DNA of 64,000 nt from Aliishimia sp963678085 (GTDB lineage: Bacteria > Pseudomonadota > Alphaproteobacteria > Rhodobacterales > Rhodobacteraceae), in contig OY782680.1 of NCBI GenBank assembly GCA_963678085.1, forward strand, positions 3,162,001 to 3,226,000, given 5' to 3'. Below the pieces are notes generated by a model, which did no database searches, was not told the origin of the DNA, and saw only the letters and a list, made by a program, of their open reading frames with translations. The position numbers and the translations under genes were made by a program. Positions 41,243-49,186 of the stretch are shown one piece after another (position 1 is the stretch's first letter; every line of letters starts with the position of its first letter).

Positions 41243-41624
41243 CGCGCGCGCCGCGAGAGTTTTGCACTCTCGCCTAACCCCTTAAAAAGACGTTACAAAT
41301 CCGTTACTTGCCCTCACCCTCAAGTTGATCCACAGAAAAATATCACTTAATTTCAACGCCTTAAGTATGTGCCTAAAAATTGGGCAATTCAGCGAAGTGG
41401 TTAAAAATCAATAACATTTTCGAGATCACGAAGTTTTATCCGCGCAGTTATCCCCAGGAATCGGGGATGTCTTAACCCTTGCACTCACTCGCCATACGAG
41501 GCAGCGATTTGAGAATCAATCTATTCCTGGTTGCGCGACGCAAATGCGCCTCAGAACTGTCTCAAAACGGATCACCAATCTACACTCTCTTTCCTTGCAA
41601 TCTGGTAAATTGTAAGCTCTGCAC
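41243..41624. other. 382-bp intergenic region with AT-rich core and DnaA-box-like sites
   Basis: Between the SDR and uvrC. After the hairpin at 41253-41273 an AT-rich stretch (about 41330-41440) is flanked by two one-mismatch DnaA boxes, TGATCCACA (about 41326-41334) and TTATCCCCA (41448-41456), plus a two-mismatch TTATCCGCG and a hairpin ATCCCC/GGGGAT. No coding frame of note. Origin activity is uncertain; gene directions around it do not favour it. Confidence 0.35.
41253..41273 (+). terminator. hairpin variant of the dispersed repeat after the SDR gene
   Basis: Perfect 8-bp stem GCGAGAGT (41253-41260) and ACTCTCGC (41266-41273) around TTTGC, the same loop as in repeat copies A-D read on the minus strand. 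It is 11 bp from the SDR stop. Lacks a T-run, so it may be a processing site instead of a strong terminator. Confidence 0.6.
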
Positions 41625-43487
41625 ATGAGTGACACCCCTGACATCAAAACCGGCCATGAGGTCATTGCCGAGGCCCTGAAAACCCTGGATGGCTCGCCCG
41701 GCGTCTATCGCATGCTTGATGCTGAAAGCGGCGTGCTTTATGTGGGCAAGGCGCGGCATCTGAAAAACCGGGTCTCCAATTACGCGCGCCCCACCGGCCA
41801 TAGCCCGCGTATTCAGCGCATGATCTCGCTGACGGCCTCGATGATGTTCCTGACCACGCGCACCGAGGCCGAGGCGCTGCTGCTTGAGCAAAACCTGATT
41901 AAGCAGCTCAAACCCAAATTCAACGTGCTTTTGCGCGATGATAAGAGCTTTCCCAATATCCTGGTGAGCAAAGACACCGACTACCCGCAGATCCGCAAAC
42001 ATCGCGGGGCCAAGCGCGACAAGGGCAGCTATTATGGCCCCTTTGCCAGTGCCGGCGCGGTGAATCGCACGTTAAACCAGTTGCAAAAGGCGTTTTTGCT
42101 GCGCAATTGCACGGATTCCATGTTCGAAAGCCGCACGCGCCCCTGTTTGCAATATCAAATCAAGCGCTGCTCGGCCCCGTGTGTGCAGCGGATTTCGCAA
42201 GAGGATTATGCGCAATCGGTCGAAGATGCGGAGCGGTTTTTGAAAGGCAAGACCAGCGATGTGCAGGCCAAGCTCGCCAAAGAAATGCAAGAGGCCTCTG
42301 ATGCGATGGAATTCGAGCGCGCGGCTGCGCTGCGGGATCGCATTCGCGCCATGACCTCGGTGCAGACCGCCCAAGGCATCAACCCGCGCACGGTGAGCGA
42401 GGCGGATATCATCGCGCTGCATCTGGAGAATGGGCAGGCTTGTGTTCAAGTGTTTTTCATCCGCGCCGGGCAAAATTGGGGCAATCGCGATTTTTATCCC
42501 CGCGTGGGTGAATATGTGGATGCGGCCGAGGTGCTGGAGGCGTTTATGGGCCAGTTTTACGACACCAAAGAGCCGCCGCCCCAGATCCTGCTCTCTAATG
42601 AAATCGAGAACCCCGATTTGATGAGCCAGGCGCTTAGCGACAAGCTGGGGCGCAAGGTTGAGCTGCTGGTGCCCCAACGCGGCGAAAAGGCCGAGCTGGT
42701 TGACAGTGCCCTGCGCAATGCTCGTGAAAGCTTGGGGCGGAAAATGGCGGAGACGGCGACCCAGGCTAAACTGCTGCGCGGGTTGGCTGAGGCGTTTGCG
42801 CTGGACGCGCCGCCAGAGCGGATCGAGGTCTATGATAACTCCCATATCCAAGGCACCAATGCGGTGGGCGCAATGATCGTCGCCGGGCCCGAGGGGTTTT
42901 TGAAAAGCCAATATCGCAAGTTCAATATCAAGGGTGAAGAGCTGACCCCCGGCGATGATTTCGGCATGATGAAAGAGGTGCTGACCCGCCGCTTTAAGCG
43001 CCTTTTGAAAGAGGATCCCGAACGCAAACAGGGGCTTTGGCCCGATCTGCTCTTGATTGATGGCGGCGCGGGACAAGTCAGCGCGGTGGCTCAGATCATG
43101 GCAGAGCATGGGGTTGCAGATATCCCGATGGTTGGGGTGGCCAAGGGCGTTGATCGCGATGCGGGCAAAGAAGAGTTTCACCGCATCGGCCAGCGCCCCT
43201 TTGCCCTGCGCCATAATGATCCGGTGCTTTATTTCGTACAGCGTCTGCGAGATGAGGCGCACCGTTTCGCCATCGGCACCCACCGCGCCAAACGCGCCAA
43301 ATCGGTTGGAGCCACCCCGCTAGATGACGTACCCGGCGTCGGCGCCGCCCGCAAACGCGCCCTACTGGCCCATTTCGGCTCTGCCAAAGCGGTCTCACGG
43401 GCAAATCTAGCCGATCTCAAGGCCGTCGGCGGCATCTCAGAAGCCCTCGCCGAAAAGATCTACGCGTTTTTCCATGAAAAGGGGTGA
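41625..43487 (+). CDS. uvrC: excinuclease ABC subunit C
   Basis: 620 aa, full length. N-terminal GIY-YIG nuclease (GSPGVYRMLDAESGVLYVGKA with the RVSNY helix), a UVR motif near the middle (AMEFERAAALRDRI), an RNase-H-like C-terminal nuclease around EVYDNSHIQGTNAVGAMIVA and LLLIDGGAGQVSA, and two helix-hairpin-helix motifs at the end (VPGVGAARKRALLAHFGS, VGGISEALAEKI). It makes both incisions in nucleotide excision repair with UvrAB. In many relatives pgsA follows; here ccdB is next on the opposite strand. Confidence 0.97.
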   Translation: MSDTPDIKTGHEVIAEALKTLDGSPGVYRMLDAESGVLYVGKARHLKNRVSNYARPTGHSPRIQRMISLTASMMFLTTRTEAEALLLEQNLIKQLKPKFNVLLRDDKSFPNILVSKDTDYPQIRKHRGAKRDKGSYYGPFASAGAVNRTLNQLQKAFLLRNCTDSMFESRTRPCLQYQIKRCSAPCVQRISQEDYAQSVEDAERFLKGKTSDVQAKLAKEMQEASDAMEFERAAALRDRIRAMTSVQTAQGINPRTVSEADIIALHLENGQACVQVFFIRAGQNWGNRDFYPRVGEYVDAAEVLEAFMGQFYDTKEPPPQILLSNEIENPDLMSQALSDKLGRKVELLVPQRGEKAELVDSALRNARESLGRKMAETATQAKLLRGLAEAFALDAPPERIEVYDNSHIQGTNAVGAMIVAGPEGFLKSQYRKFNIKGEELTPGDDFGMMKEVLTRRFKRLLKEDPERKQGLWPDLLLIDGGAGQVSAVAQIMAEHGVADIPMVGVAKGVDRDAGKEEFHRIGQRPFALRHNDPVLYFVQRLRDEAHRFAIGTHRAKRAKSVGATPLDDVPGVGAARKRALLAHFGSAKAVSRANLADLKAVGGISEALAEKIYAFFHEKG

Positions 43488-43508
43488 GGTCAGGAGCGCT
43501 GAACGCAA

Positions 43509-43799
43509 TCACACTCCGGACATCAAGACATCTACTGCCCTTGTGACATGGTCTCCTTGCGGCTCGATCGTCCCAACTCGGCGCAGATGGGCTCTGCGAA
43601 CGGCCCCAATAAGCCGGGTCGCAAGGATAAAAACTTGCCCATCAAAATCAATCTGCGGGTTGAGAAATCGCACAGCCGGATAACCCTTGAGCAGGGGTAT
43701 CACGACCACTGACGGGTCAGGCGGGAGCAAGCTGCTTTCCACAACAACCATCAAAATCCCGCGATGCTCGGCCACGTCAAAGCGCGTCAGCTCCGCCAT
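43509..43799 (-). CDS. ccdB: CcdB-family toxin
   Basis: 96 aa. The CcdB pattern is clear: MAELTRFDVAEHRG, SVVVIPLLKG, RFLNPQIDFDGQVFIL and a C-terminal region with HVTRAVDVLMSGV. F-plasmid CcdB poisons GyrA through its C-terminal Trp-Gly-Ile; here the end is SGV, so the tryptophan is missing and activity might differ. It begins inside ccdA (13-bp overlap), typical for ccdAB. The ATG at 43799 matches the family start better than one at 43901. Confidence 0.88.
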   Translation of the reverse strand: MAELTRFDVAEHRGILMVVVESSLLPPDPSVVVIPLLKGYPAVRFLNPQIDFDGQVFILATRLIGAVRRAHLRRVGTIEPQGDHVTRAVDVLMSGV

Positions 43800-44041
43800 G
43801 ACGATGCACCCGGCGATGTCAAAATTTCTGCCAAGGGGTGGCCGTTTTTCTCGTGCCATCGCGATTGCGCGGCAAAGGCTTCGGCATTCTCTGATAGCCA
43901 CTTTTCGCGGCGCGCCTCCGCTACAGCCTGCAAAAGCGCCTTTTCAGCAACTGCCGAAACATTGACCCCAAGCTCTTTCGCGCCATCAAGGGCCGCAACG
44001 TCCAGTGTTAGGGATGTCTTGCGCTTTGCTGCGATCTGCAT
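43787..44041 (-). CDS. ccdA: CcdA-family antitoxin
   Basis: 84 aa. N-terminal ribbon-helix-helix (AAKRKTSLTLDVAALDGAKELG) for DNA binding, and a C-terminal toxin-binding arm with WLSENAEAFAAQSRWHEKNGHPLAE, the WxxEN...WHEKNGxP pattern of CcdA. The ATG at 44041 has GGAG 8 bp upstream and is preferred over 44089. It should repress its own promoter and neutralise CcdB. Confidence 0.9.
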   Translation of the reverse strand: MQIAAKRKTSLTLDVAALDGAKELGVNVSAVAEKALLQAVAEARREKWLSENAEAFAAQSRWHEKNGHPLAEILTSPGASSWRS

Positions 44042-44060
44042 ACTGATATCTCCGGCCAAG

Positions 44061-44081
44061 TATACCGCAAAAATATACCGC
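44061..44081 (-). promoter_or_regulatory. probable ccdAB operator (tandem direct repeats)
   Basis: Two direct repeats TATACCGC (44061-44068 and 44074-44081, plus-strand reading) separated by AAAAA, 13 bp centre to centre. They lie 20-40 bp before the ccdA ATG, at promoter distance, as expected for a ribbon-helix-helix autorepressor binding in phase. Confidence 0.65.
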
Positions 44082-44356
44082 AACACCATCGCCCGTCAAG
44101 CCTACAGTTTTGCCCCGGCCACAGCTCATTGCTGCCCAGGGTCACGCATTAAGGTAGTCAGACGTCACGGGCCCGTATTATCGACGGTCTGAGCGGTGCC
44201 AAACGCTCAGTCAGAAGCCTCAATCCATCTCGTCCGACACACGGCCCTCGTCCCGACTTATGGTGTTCGGTCGGTCTTTGGGCCGCATGATTTTGCAATT
44301 GCACGCCTCTTGTGCCAGATCCGGGTTAAGGCGGCGTAAGGTCTGCGTGCGCTGCG
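44082..44356. other. non-coding stretch between ccdA and doxX
   Basis: About 275 bp beyond the operator. I see no convincing gene. An imperfect inverted repeat GGTTAA (44324-44329) and TTAACC (44357-44362) at the end of the doxX operon might act as its terminator. Nothing else is recognised. Confidence 0.35.
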
Positions 44357-44896
44357 TTAACCTTTGCCCCACAAAACCCGGTCCAGGGACACAGCCCCGC
44401 CGCCGCGTGCGAGCAAGAACAGAAAGAGGAACACCCAAAACGCCCGTTGATCGAGGATCAGCGCATCAGAAGCGGTGTCAAACCACGCGCCAAGTGCTGC
44501 CCCATGGCCGATAATATCCGTCAGGCTTTGCACAATCACAAAGCCGATCATGCCTAACGCGGCGGCGCGGGTATAAAGCCCAATGACCAAGAGCACCGGC
44601 AGCACAAACTCCGCCCAGGTGCCCGCCAGGATCACCGCCTTTTGAAACAGGCTGGCTTGGGTGACGTCATAGCCCAGCGACTCCGCCCCTTTGGGGAAGA
44701 TCTGCGCAAAAGCGTTAAAGCTGGGGTTAAACAGGCTCGCAATCCCATCGGGAATTTTGGTGAGCCCTGAATTCCAGAAATACATGAACAGCACGGCAGC
44801 AAAGATAAACCGCGCCAGCAGTGGCAGGATCTGCATCAAGCTTGGCTCAAGCCGGGCAAGCAGCGTCTCGGGTAGGGCAAAGAGGGCACGCATCAT
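44357..44896 (-). CDS. DoxX-family membrane protein of the bufferin operon
   Basis: 179 aa with four hydrophobic segments, ending in LFLFLLARGGGAVSLDRVL. The DoxX pattern is LARFIFAAVLFMYFWNSGLTKIPD and GTWAEFVLPVLLVIGLYTR. The ATG at 44896 (MMRALFALPE) is 1 bp after the bufC stop with GGAG upstream; an earlier frame from 44926 overlaps bufC. DoxX proteins frequently end bufferin operons (BufD). Role in the membrane unknown, perhaps quinone- or redox-linked. Confidence 0.85.
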   Translation of the reverse strand: MMRALFALPETLLARLEPSLMQILPLLARFIFAAVLFMYFWNSGLTKIPDGIASLFNPSFNAFAQIFPKGAESLGYDVTQASLFQKAVILAGTWAEFVLPVLLVIGLYTRAAALGMIGFVIVQSLTDIIGHGAALGAWFDTASDALILDQRAFWVFLFLFLLARGGGAVSLDRVLWGKG

Positions 44897-44897
44897 C

Positions 44898-45635
44898 TTA
44901 ATCTCCGAGTCTATGGATCGCGCCACTGGAAATCAGCAGCGCCAAAACTTGTGTAGGATCAAAGCCCGGCGCGGCCTCAAGGGCTTGCCCAAGGCTTTGA
45001 CCACCCAAGAGCGCCGCGATAAAGGCACCGCCCCCTGCGGGCAAAAGATGCGGTTCAGGGTCAAATTCTGGGCGCAAAATCAGCACATCCTCTGCCTGCA
45101 TCACCGGTTTTGGCGCGCCGGGCTGCATATTATAGGCCCAGATCGCATGAACCGGCCAATCGGAGCGCAAGAGCCGCGGCGACGGAGCCACCCCAAGCGT
45201 GCGCGCCATCAACTGCTCAGGATCAAGCGCGGCGAGAGCCTCGGGCGCAATAGGCGCTGCGTCCGGTGCATGGTAGCTTTCGCGCAGCAGCAGCTCCAGT
45301 CGGGCGATATCGGGCAGATAGCCAAGGTTTTTGGTAGGCTCAAAACCCATCAAAAATTCAGGCATCTCAGCGCCATAGAACATCATCAGCGGCGAACTTG
45401 GTGGATGGGTTTGCGCAAAAGCGCGCGCCAGCACGGTGAAATTCTCGCCCCCCAGCAGCTTTTCAAGCACCGGAAAACTGCTTTTTAAGGCCTCGATCAG
45501 CGAAACCATCACATTGTTGCGATAGACATTGAACCGCCGCCCGGCCGGATTGCCGCGACCATCGCTTAGCCCCTTGGGCCAAGGCGCGTTTGGCGAAAGC
45601 AAAGCTTGGGTGAACTCAGTTTGCGACACCGCCAT
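44898..45635 (-). CDS. bufC: BufC-type DNA-binding-domain-like (DUF2063) partner protein
   Basis: 245 aa. The N-terminus (FTQALLSPNAPWPKGLSDGRGN, then FNVYRNNVMVSLIEALKSSFPVLEKLLG) is the DUF2063 HTH-like fold that in known systems serves as recognition partner for the DUF692 enzyme. The C-terminal half is a second, all-alpha/beta domain. It starts 3 bp after bufB, and the doxX ribosome site lies inside it, so the operon is tightly coupled. Confidence 0.9.
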   Translation of the reverse strand: MAVSQTEFTQALLSPNAPWPKGLSDGRGNPAGRRFNVYRNNVMVSLIEALKSSFPVLEKLLGGENFTVLARAFAQTHPPSSPLMMFYGAEMPEFLMGFEPTKNLGYLPDIARLELLLRESYHAPDAAPIAPEALAALDPEQLMARTLGVAPSPRLLRSDWPVHAIWAYNMQPGAPKPVMQAEDVLILRPEFDPEPHLLPAGGGAFIAALLGGQSLGQALEAAPGFDPTQVLALLISSGAIHRLGD

Positions 45636-45638
45636 TGC

Positions 45639-46487
45639 TCAAGCCACCAGATCCAGCACATGCGCCGCGCGCGCTGCTTCGGCCTCCAAAACCGGCCAGC
45701 TGGGCACATCATTATCCCATTCAATCAGTGTCGGGCGCGCCCCGCCCTTTTGCACCGTATAGGCGTAAAGCGTCCAAACCGGATCCGCCACCGTGCGCCC
45801 ATGGCTGTCAATGAGCAGCGGCGCACCGTGATCATCGGCCTCTACGTCATGACCGCCCAAATGGATCTCACCCACCAGATCTAGCGGGAAGGCATCAATA
45901 TAGGCATAGGCATCCATACCCAAATTGGTCGCGCTGACAAAGACATTATTCACATCCAGCAACAGCCCACAGCCAGCGCGCGCGGCGACCTCCCTCAGAA
46001 AATCAACCTCTGCAAAACTGCTCTCATCGAAATGCAGATAAGACGAAGGGTTCTCCAGCAGCATGCGCCGCCCAAGATAGGTCTGCACCTCGTCAATATG
46101 ATCAACAACACGGGCCAGAGTGGCCTCGGTATAGGGCAAGGGCAGTAGATCGTTCAAAAAGCTGGTGTCATGGGTAGACCAGGCCAAATGCTCAGAAAAG
46201 CTGGCCGGGTTCACCCAATCACATAGGGTCTTCAATCGCGCCAGATGCGCGGGGTCAAGCCGCCCCTCCCCGCCAATGGACAGGCCAACCCCATGCACAG
46301 AAATCGGAAATCGCTCGGCCAAATGGCGCAGCTGCGCAATCGGGCGCCCGCCCCCACCCATGTAATTCTCGGCATGAATCTCAAACCATTCAGCCGCGCC
46401 GGGATTTGCCTCAATATCTGCAAAATGCTCAGCCTTATAGCCAAGACCGGGGGCAATGGGCAAAGGGGCGGGGCTTTGATCAAACAT
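45639..46487 (-). CDS. bufB: BufB: DUF692 multinuclear non-heme iron oxidative enzyme (MNIO)
   Basis: 282-aa TIM-barrel of the MNIO family (relative of MbnB). Candidate metal ligands are visible in order: Glu in WFEIHAENYM, His in SVHGVGLS, Glu in LLENPSSY, Asp in LLLDVNNVFVS, His in GEIHLGGHD and Glu in LIEWDN. MNIOs modify cysteines in RiPP precursors, in bufferins to thiooxazole or related groups that bind copper. It is 60 bp downstream of bufA and followed by bufC. Confidence 0.93.
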   Translation of the reverse strand: MFDQSPAPLPIAPGLGYKAEHFADIEANPGAAEWFEIHAENYMGGGGRPIAQLRHLAERFPISVHGVGLSIGGEGRLDPAHLARLKTLCDWVNPASFSEHLAWSTHDTSFLNDLLPLPYTEATLARVVDHIDEVQTYLGRRMLLENPSSYLHFDESSFAEVDFLREVAARAGCGLLLDVNNVFVSATNLGMDAYAYIDAFPLDLVGEIHLGGHDVEADDHGAPLLIDSHGRTVADPVWTLYAYTVQKGGARPTLIEWDNDVPSWPVLEAEAARAAHVLDLVA

Positions 46488-46547
46488 GATAAATTCCTAA
46501 ATTGTGGGCCTGCCCCCTCTTGTGGGGTGAGGGAGCAGGCATTTGCC

Positions 46548-46853
46548 TTATGCGGGCAGATCGCGGTCCAGGGGCTCAAGGGAGCCTTTGCGCATGGTGC
46601 CATCTTCTGCGGCAGGCAGCTCAATATCCATGCAGGTGCCGGCCTCAACCAAGGACCACGCGTTGCCTTGATAATCCACTGTGGAGGTGCCTGCACATGT
46701 GGTGCCCGCGCCCGCCCCACAATCATTCTTCCCGGCCAGAGAAACGCCGTAGCATTTTTCCTTAGCCGCCGCGTGAGAGCTGGTAGCAATACCAGTTGTC
46801 AGAGCTGCTGCAACGGCACTGGCGATAACGAGTGATTTGCTTGTGGTCTTCAT
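46548..46853 (-). CDS. bufA: bufferin precursor (DUF2282, BufA)
   Basis: 101 aa. Signal peptide MKTTSKSLVIASAVAAALTTG..SSHA (cleavage about 28-29), then the DUF2282 core KEKCYGVSLAGKNDCGAG and TTCAGTSTVDYQGNAW and GTCM, with four cysteines at 34, 45, 53 and 74 as in BUF_6/12-type bufferins. An acidic C-terminal extension of about 27 residues follows. AAGGAG lies 8 bp before the ATG. Cysteines are the likely modification sites of BufB/BufC; the product is expected to bind copper in the periplasm. Confidence 0.92.
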   Translation of the reverse strand: MKTTSKSLVIASAVAAALTTGIATSSHAAAKEKCYGVSLAGKNDCGAGAGTTCAGTSTVDYQGNAWSLVEAGTCMDIELPAAEDGTMRKGSLEPLDRDLPA

Positions 46854-47242
46854 GATGTCTCTCCTTGGTTTGACATGGTTGCGTTTCGTGTAATGAACTT
46901 AGAAACGGTTTCTCCCCCGGTCTAGCGGCCAGCATGGTTAATGACATGAACGTCAGCACCCGTGACAAAAGATTTCAGCGAACCACAATTAAATTCAACA
47001 AAAACATTGGCATAACAACAAATAACAGCGCCGTGAGCGCCCCGTTATCGTAAAAATTGTAACAAAACCGCAGCCCGTTTCGATGCCCAAACAACCAAAA
47101 ATTGCGCCCACCCCACTGACAAGAAAAAAGGGCAGCCGCTGAAAAACGACCGCCTCTTCATTTGGCTAAAAATACCTTGCGGGGGTGTGGGGGTGCAAAA
47201 CCCCCACCTTCCCGAACCCGCATTTGGCTCAGGTGTTTGTCC
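46854..47242. other. 389-bp region upstream of bufA
   Basis: Contains the bufA ribosome site and promoter and repeat copy D. On the minus strand GAAACC and CGAAAC stand 18 bp apart upstream of bufA and could be an ECF-type sigma -35/-10 pair, as known for related operons; this is inference. No gene is seen. It also includes the 3' flank of the alcohol dehydrogenase gene. Confidence 0.4.
47151..47207 (+). repeat. dispersed intergenic hairpin repeat, copy D
   Basis: Starts CGCCTCTTCATTTGGCT, then AAAAATACCTTGCGGGGG, and ends in the perfect 8-bp stem GTGGGGGT / ACCCCCAC around GCAAA. It lies 36 bp from the 3' end of the minus-strand alcohol dehydrogenase gene, in the inverse orientation to that gene. 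Linker length matches copy A. Confidence 0.8.
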
Positions 47243-48355
47243 TTAGAAAACCACGACCGAGCGGATGCTTTCCCCCGCATGCATCAGATCAAAGCCTTTG
47301 TTGATATCCTCCAAGGCCATGGTGTGGGTGATCATCGGATCAATCTCGATTTTGCCCTCCATATACCAATCCACAATCTTGGGCACATCTGTGCGCCCGC
47401 GCGCGCCGCCAAAGGCGGTGCCGCGCCAAGAGCGGCCTGTGACCAGCTGGAAAGGCCGGGTAGAGATTTCCGCGCCGGCAGGCGCGACACCGATGATAAT
47501 GCTCTCGCCCCAGCCCTTATGCGCCGATTCCAGCGCATCGCGCATCACTTGCACATTGCCCGTCGCATCAAAGGTATAATCCGCACCGCCCTTGGTGAGA
47601 TCCACTAGATAGGGCACCAAATCGCCTTCAACCTCTTTGGGATTCACAAAATCGGTCATACCAAAATGTGTGGCCATCTCGACCTTATCGGGGTTCAAAT
47701 CAACGCCCACAATCTGATCGGCTCCCGCCAGGCGCAGCCCTTGAATGACGTTCAAGCCAATGCCGCCCAGGCCAAAAACAATCGCGCGCGAGCCAATCTC
47801 GACCTTGGCCGTGTTAATCACCGCCCCAATCCCTGTGGTCACACCGCAGCCGATATAGCAAATCTTGTCAAAAGGCGCATCCTGCCGCACCTTGGCCAAG
47901 GCAATCTCAGGCAGGACCGTGTGATTGGAAAAGGTCGAGCAGCCCATGTAATGCAGGATCGGCGTGCCATCGAGCATGGAAAAGCGCGACGTCCCATCCG
48001 GCATCAATCCTTGCCCTTGCGTGCTGCGAATAGCTTGGCACAGATTGGTTTTGGGATGCAGGCAATATTCGCATTCCCGGCATTCCGGCGTGTAAAGCGG
48101 GATCACATGATCACCCGGTTTCAGGCTGCTCACGCCCTCGCCCACTTCAAGCACAATGCCCGCCCCCTCATGGCCCAAAATCGCCGGGAACAGCCCCTCG
48201 GGATCTGCACCGGACAGCGTGAACTCATCCGTATGACAAATGCCCGTCGCTTTGATTTCGACCAGAACCTCTCCGGCCTTGGGGCCATCCAGGTTTACAT
48301 CCATAATTTCCAGGGGTTTGCCGGCCTCTAAAGCCACCGCAGCGCGCGTTCGCAT
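47243..48355 (-). CDS. frmA: class III alcohol dehydrogenase / S-(hydroxymethyl)glutathione dehydrogenase
   Basis: 370 aa. Zinc-dependent MDR enzyme with catalytic zinc ligands in GICHTDEFT, GHEGAG and YIGCGVTTG, the structural zinc loop CRECEYCLHPKTNLC and the NAD-binding FGLGGIGLNVIQG. It oxidises the formaldehyde-glutathione adduct and is typical for formaldehyde detoxification. The ATG at 48355 has AAGGAGG upstream; a start at 48388 adds 11 unsupported residues. The bufferin operon lies directly downstream on the same strand. Confidence 0.93.
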   Translation of the reverse strand: MRTRAAVALEAGKPLEIMDVNLDGPKAGEVLVEIKATGICHTDEFTLSGADPEGLFPAILGHEGAGIVLEVGEGVSSLKPGDHVIPLYTPECRECEYCLHPKTNLCQAIRSTQGQGLMPDGTSRFSMLDGTPILHYMGCSTFSNHTVLPEIALAKVRQDAPFDKICYIGCGVTTGIGAVINTAKVEIGSRAIVFGLGGIGLNVIQGLRLAGADQIVGVDLNPDKVEMATHFGMTDFVNPKEVEGDLVPYLVDLTKGGADYTFDATGNVQVMRDALESAHKGWGESIIIGVAPAGAEISTRPFQLVTGRSWRGTAFGGARGRTDVPKIVDWYMEGKIEIDPMITHTMALEDINKGFDLMHAGESIRSVVVF

Positions 48356-48531
48356 GAATTGGATCCTCCTTAGGTTATGGGCCAACACTCAAGCACCCAT
48401 AGGCATAATGCAAGCCTGGAAAACCTACCCGCTTAAGTAAAATTGCGCGCAAGAAAGCCGCTGGGATTAACTGCTTTGTGAGCGAAAATAGGCACATTCA
48501 TGGACGCAAAGACAGAATGTCAGGAACCCCG

Positions 48532-49083
48532 ATGCATATTTCAGAAGCTCAGAATTCAGCCCCCAATCACATAGCGCCAGCCGCGCCGAAAACCACCGCA
48601 AGCGAGGCCGATTTTATGGATGCGATTCAAGCGGCGGACCAAGACGCCGCTCTTGAAAAGGCTCGGCAGGAATTTCTCGACGCCATGCAGGCCTTGGATC
48701 CAAAATCAGGCACCAAGCTACAGCGTATTCGCAAAGCCAAAGACTACGTCCGTTACTTGGTTGGCGACCTGCAAGAGCAGCTGCGTGCCCTGAAAGCCGC
48801 GCGTGATACTGGAAACGATTTGAAAATCACATTTGAAGCGAAGGAAAGCAGCATGGCTCTGACCCAGCAGGAAACGGCGGAGCTAGAGGAGCTAAAGGAT
48901 ACTATCCTGCCAAGTCTAGAAGCAAAAATAAAGATGATTGAGCAGAAAATTCAAACGCTTATGGAACAATTCCAAAAGCAAAACGCCAAGGATTCAGGCT
49001 ATTTAACCCATGAATTTTTGACCACTCTGGCCTTGCAAGCAGAGACAATCACTTCAAACAAGGACCAAGGTTTTGCCGCATGA
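48532..49083 (+). CDS. coiled-coil protein of unknown function
   Basis: 183 aa from the ATG at 48532 (MHISEAQNSAPN), preceded by CAGGA; an upstream GTG at 48478 is also in frame. No signal peptide. An unstructured Ala/Pro-rich start (to about residue 40) is followed by long helices with heptad character: QEFLDAMQALDPKS..., then LTQQETAELEELKDTILPSLEAKIKMIEQKIQTLMEQ. I do not recognise a family. It neighbours another coiled-coil gene and may be its partner. Confidence 0.6.
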   Translation: MHISEAQNSAPNHIAPAAPKTTASEADFMDAIQAADQDAALEKARQEFLDAMQALDPKSGTKLQRIRKAKDYVRYLVGDLQEQLRALKAARDTGNDLKITFEAKESSMALTQQETAELEELKDTILPSLEAKIKMIEQKIQTLMEQFQKQNAKDSGYLTHEFLTTLALQAETITSNKDQGFAA

Positions 49084-49186
49084 ATTTCGCAATTTTGTCG
49101 AAATGATTCAGGTTTTCGAAAGGATTCGCAGGGCATCTTAACCACAGTTCCATCAGATCCGATCGCTGCCATTTTCAGGAGGCCCC

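Noticed and set aside
42072..43283. 403-codon minus-strand open frame inside uvrC
   Set aside because: Opposite conserved uvrC motifs; no recognisable protein features.
44220..44438. Minus-strand open frame overlapping the end of doxX
   Set aside because: Overlaps doxX, Arg-rich and without ribosome site; no motif.
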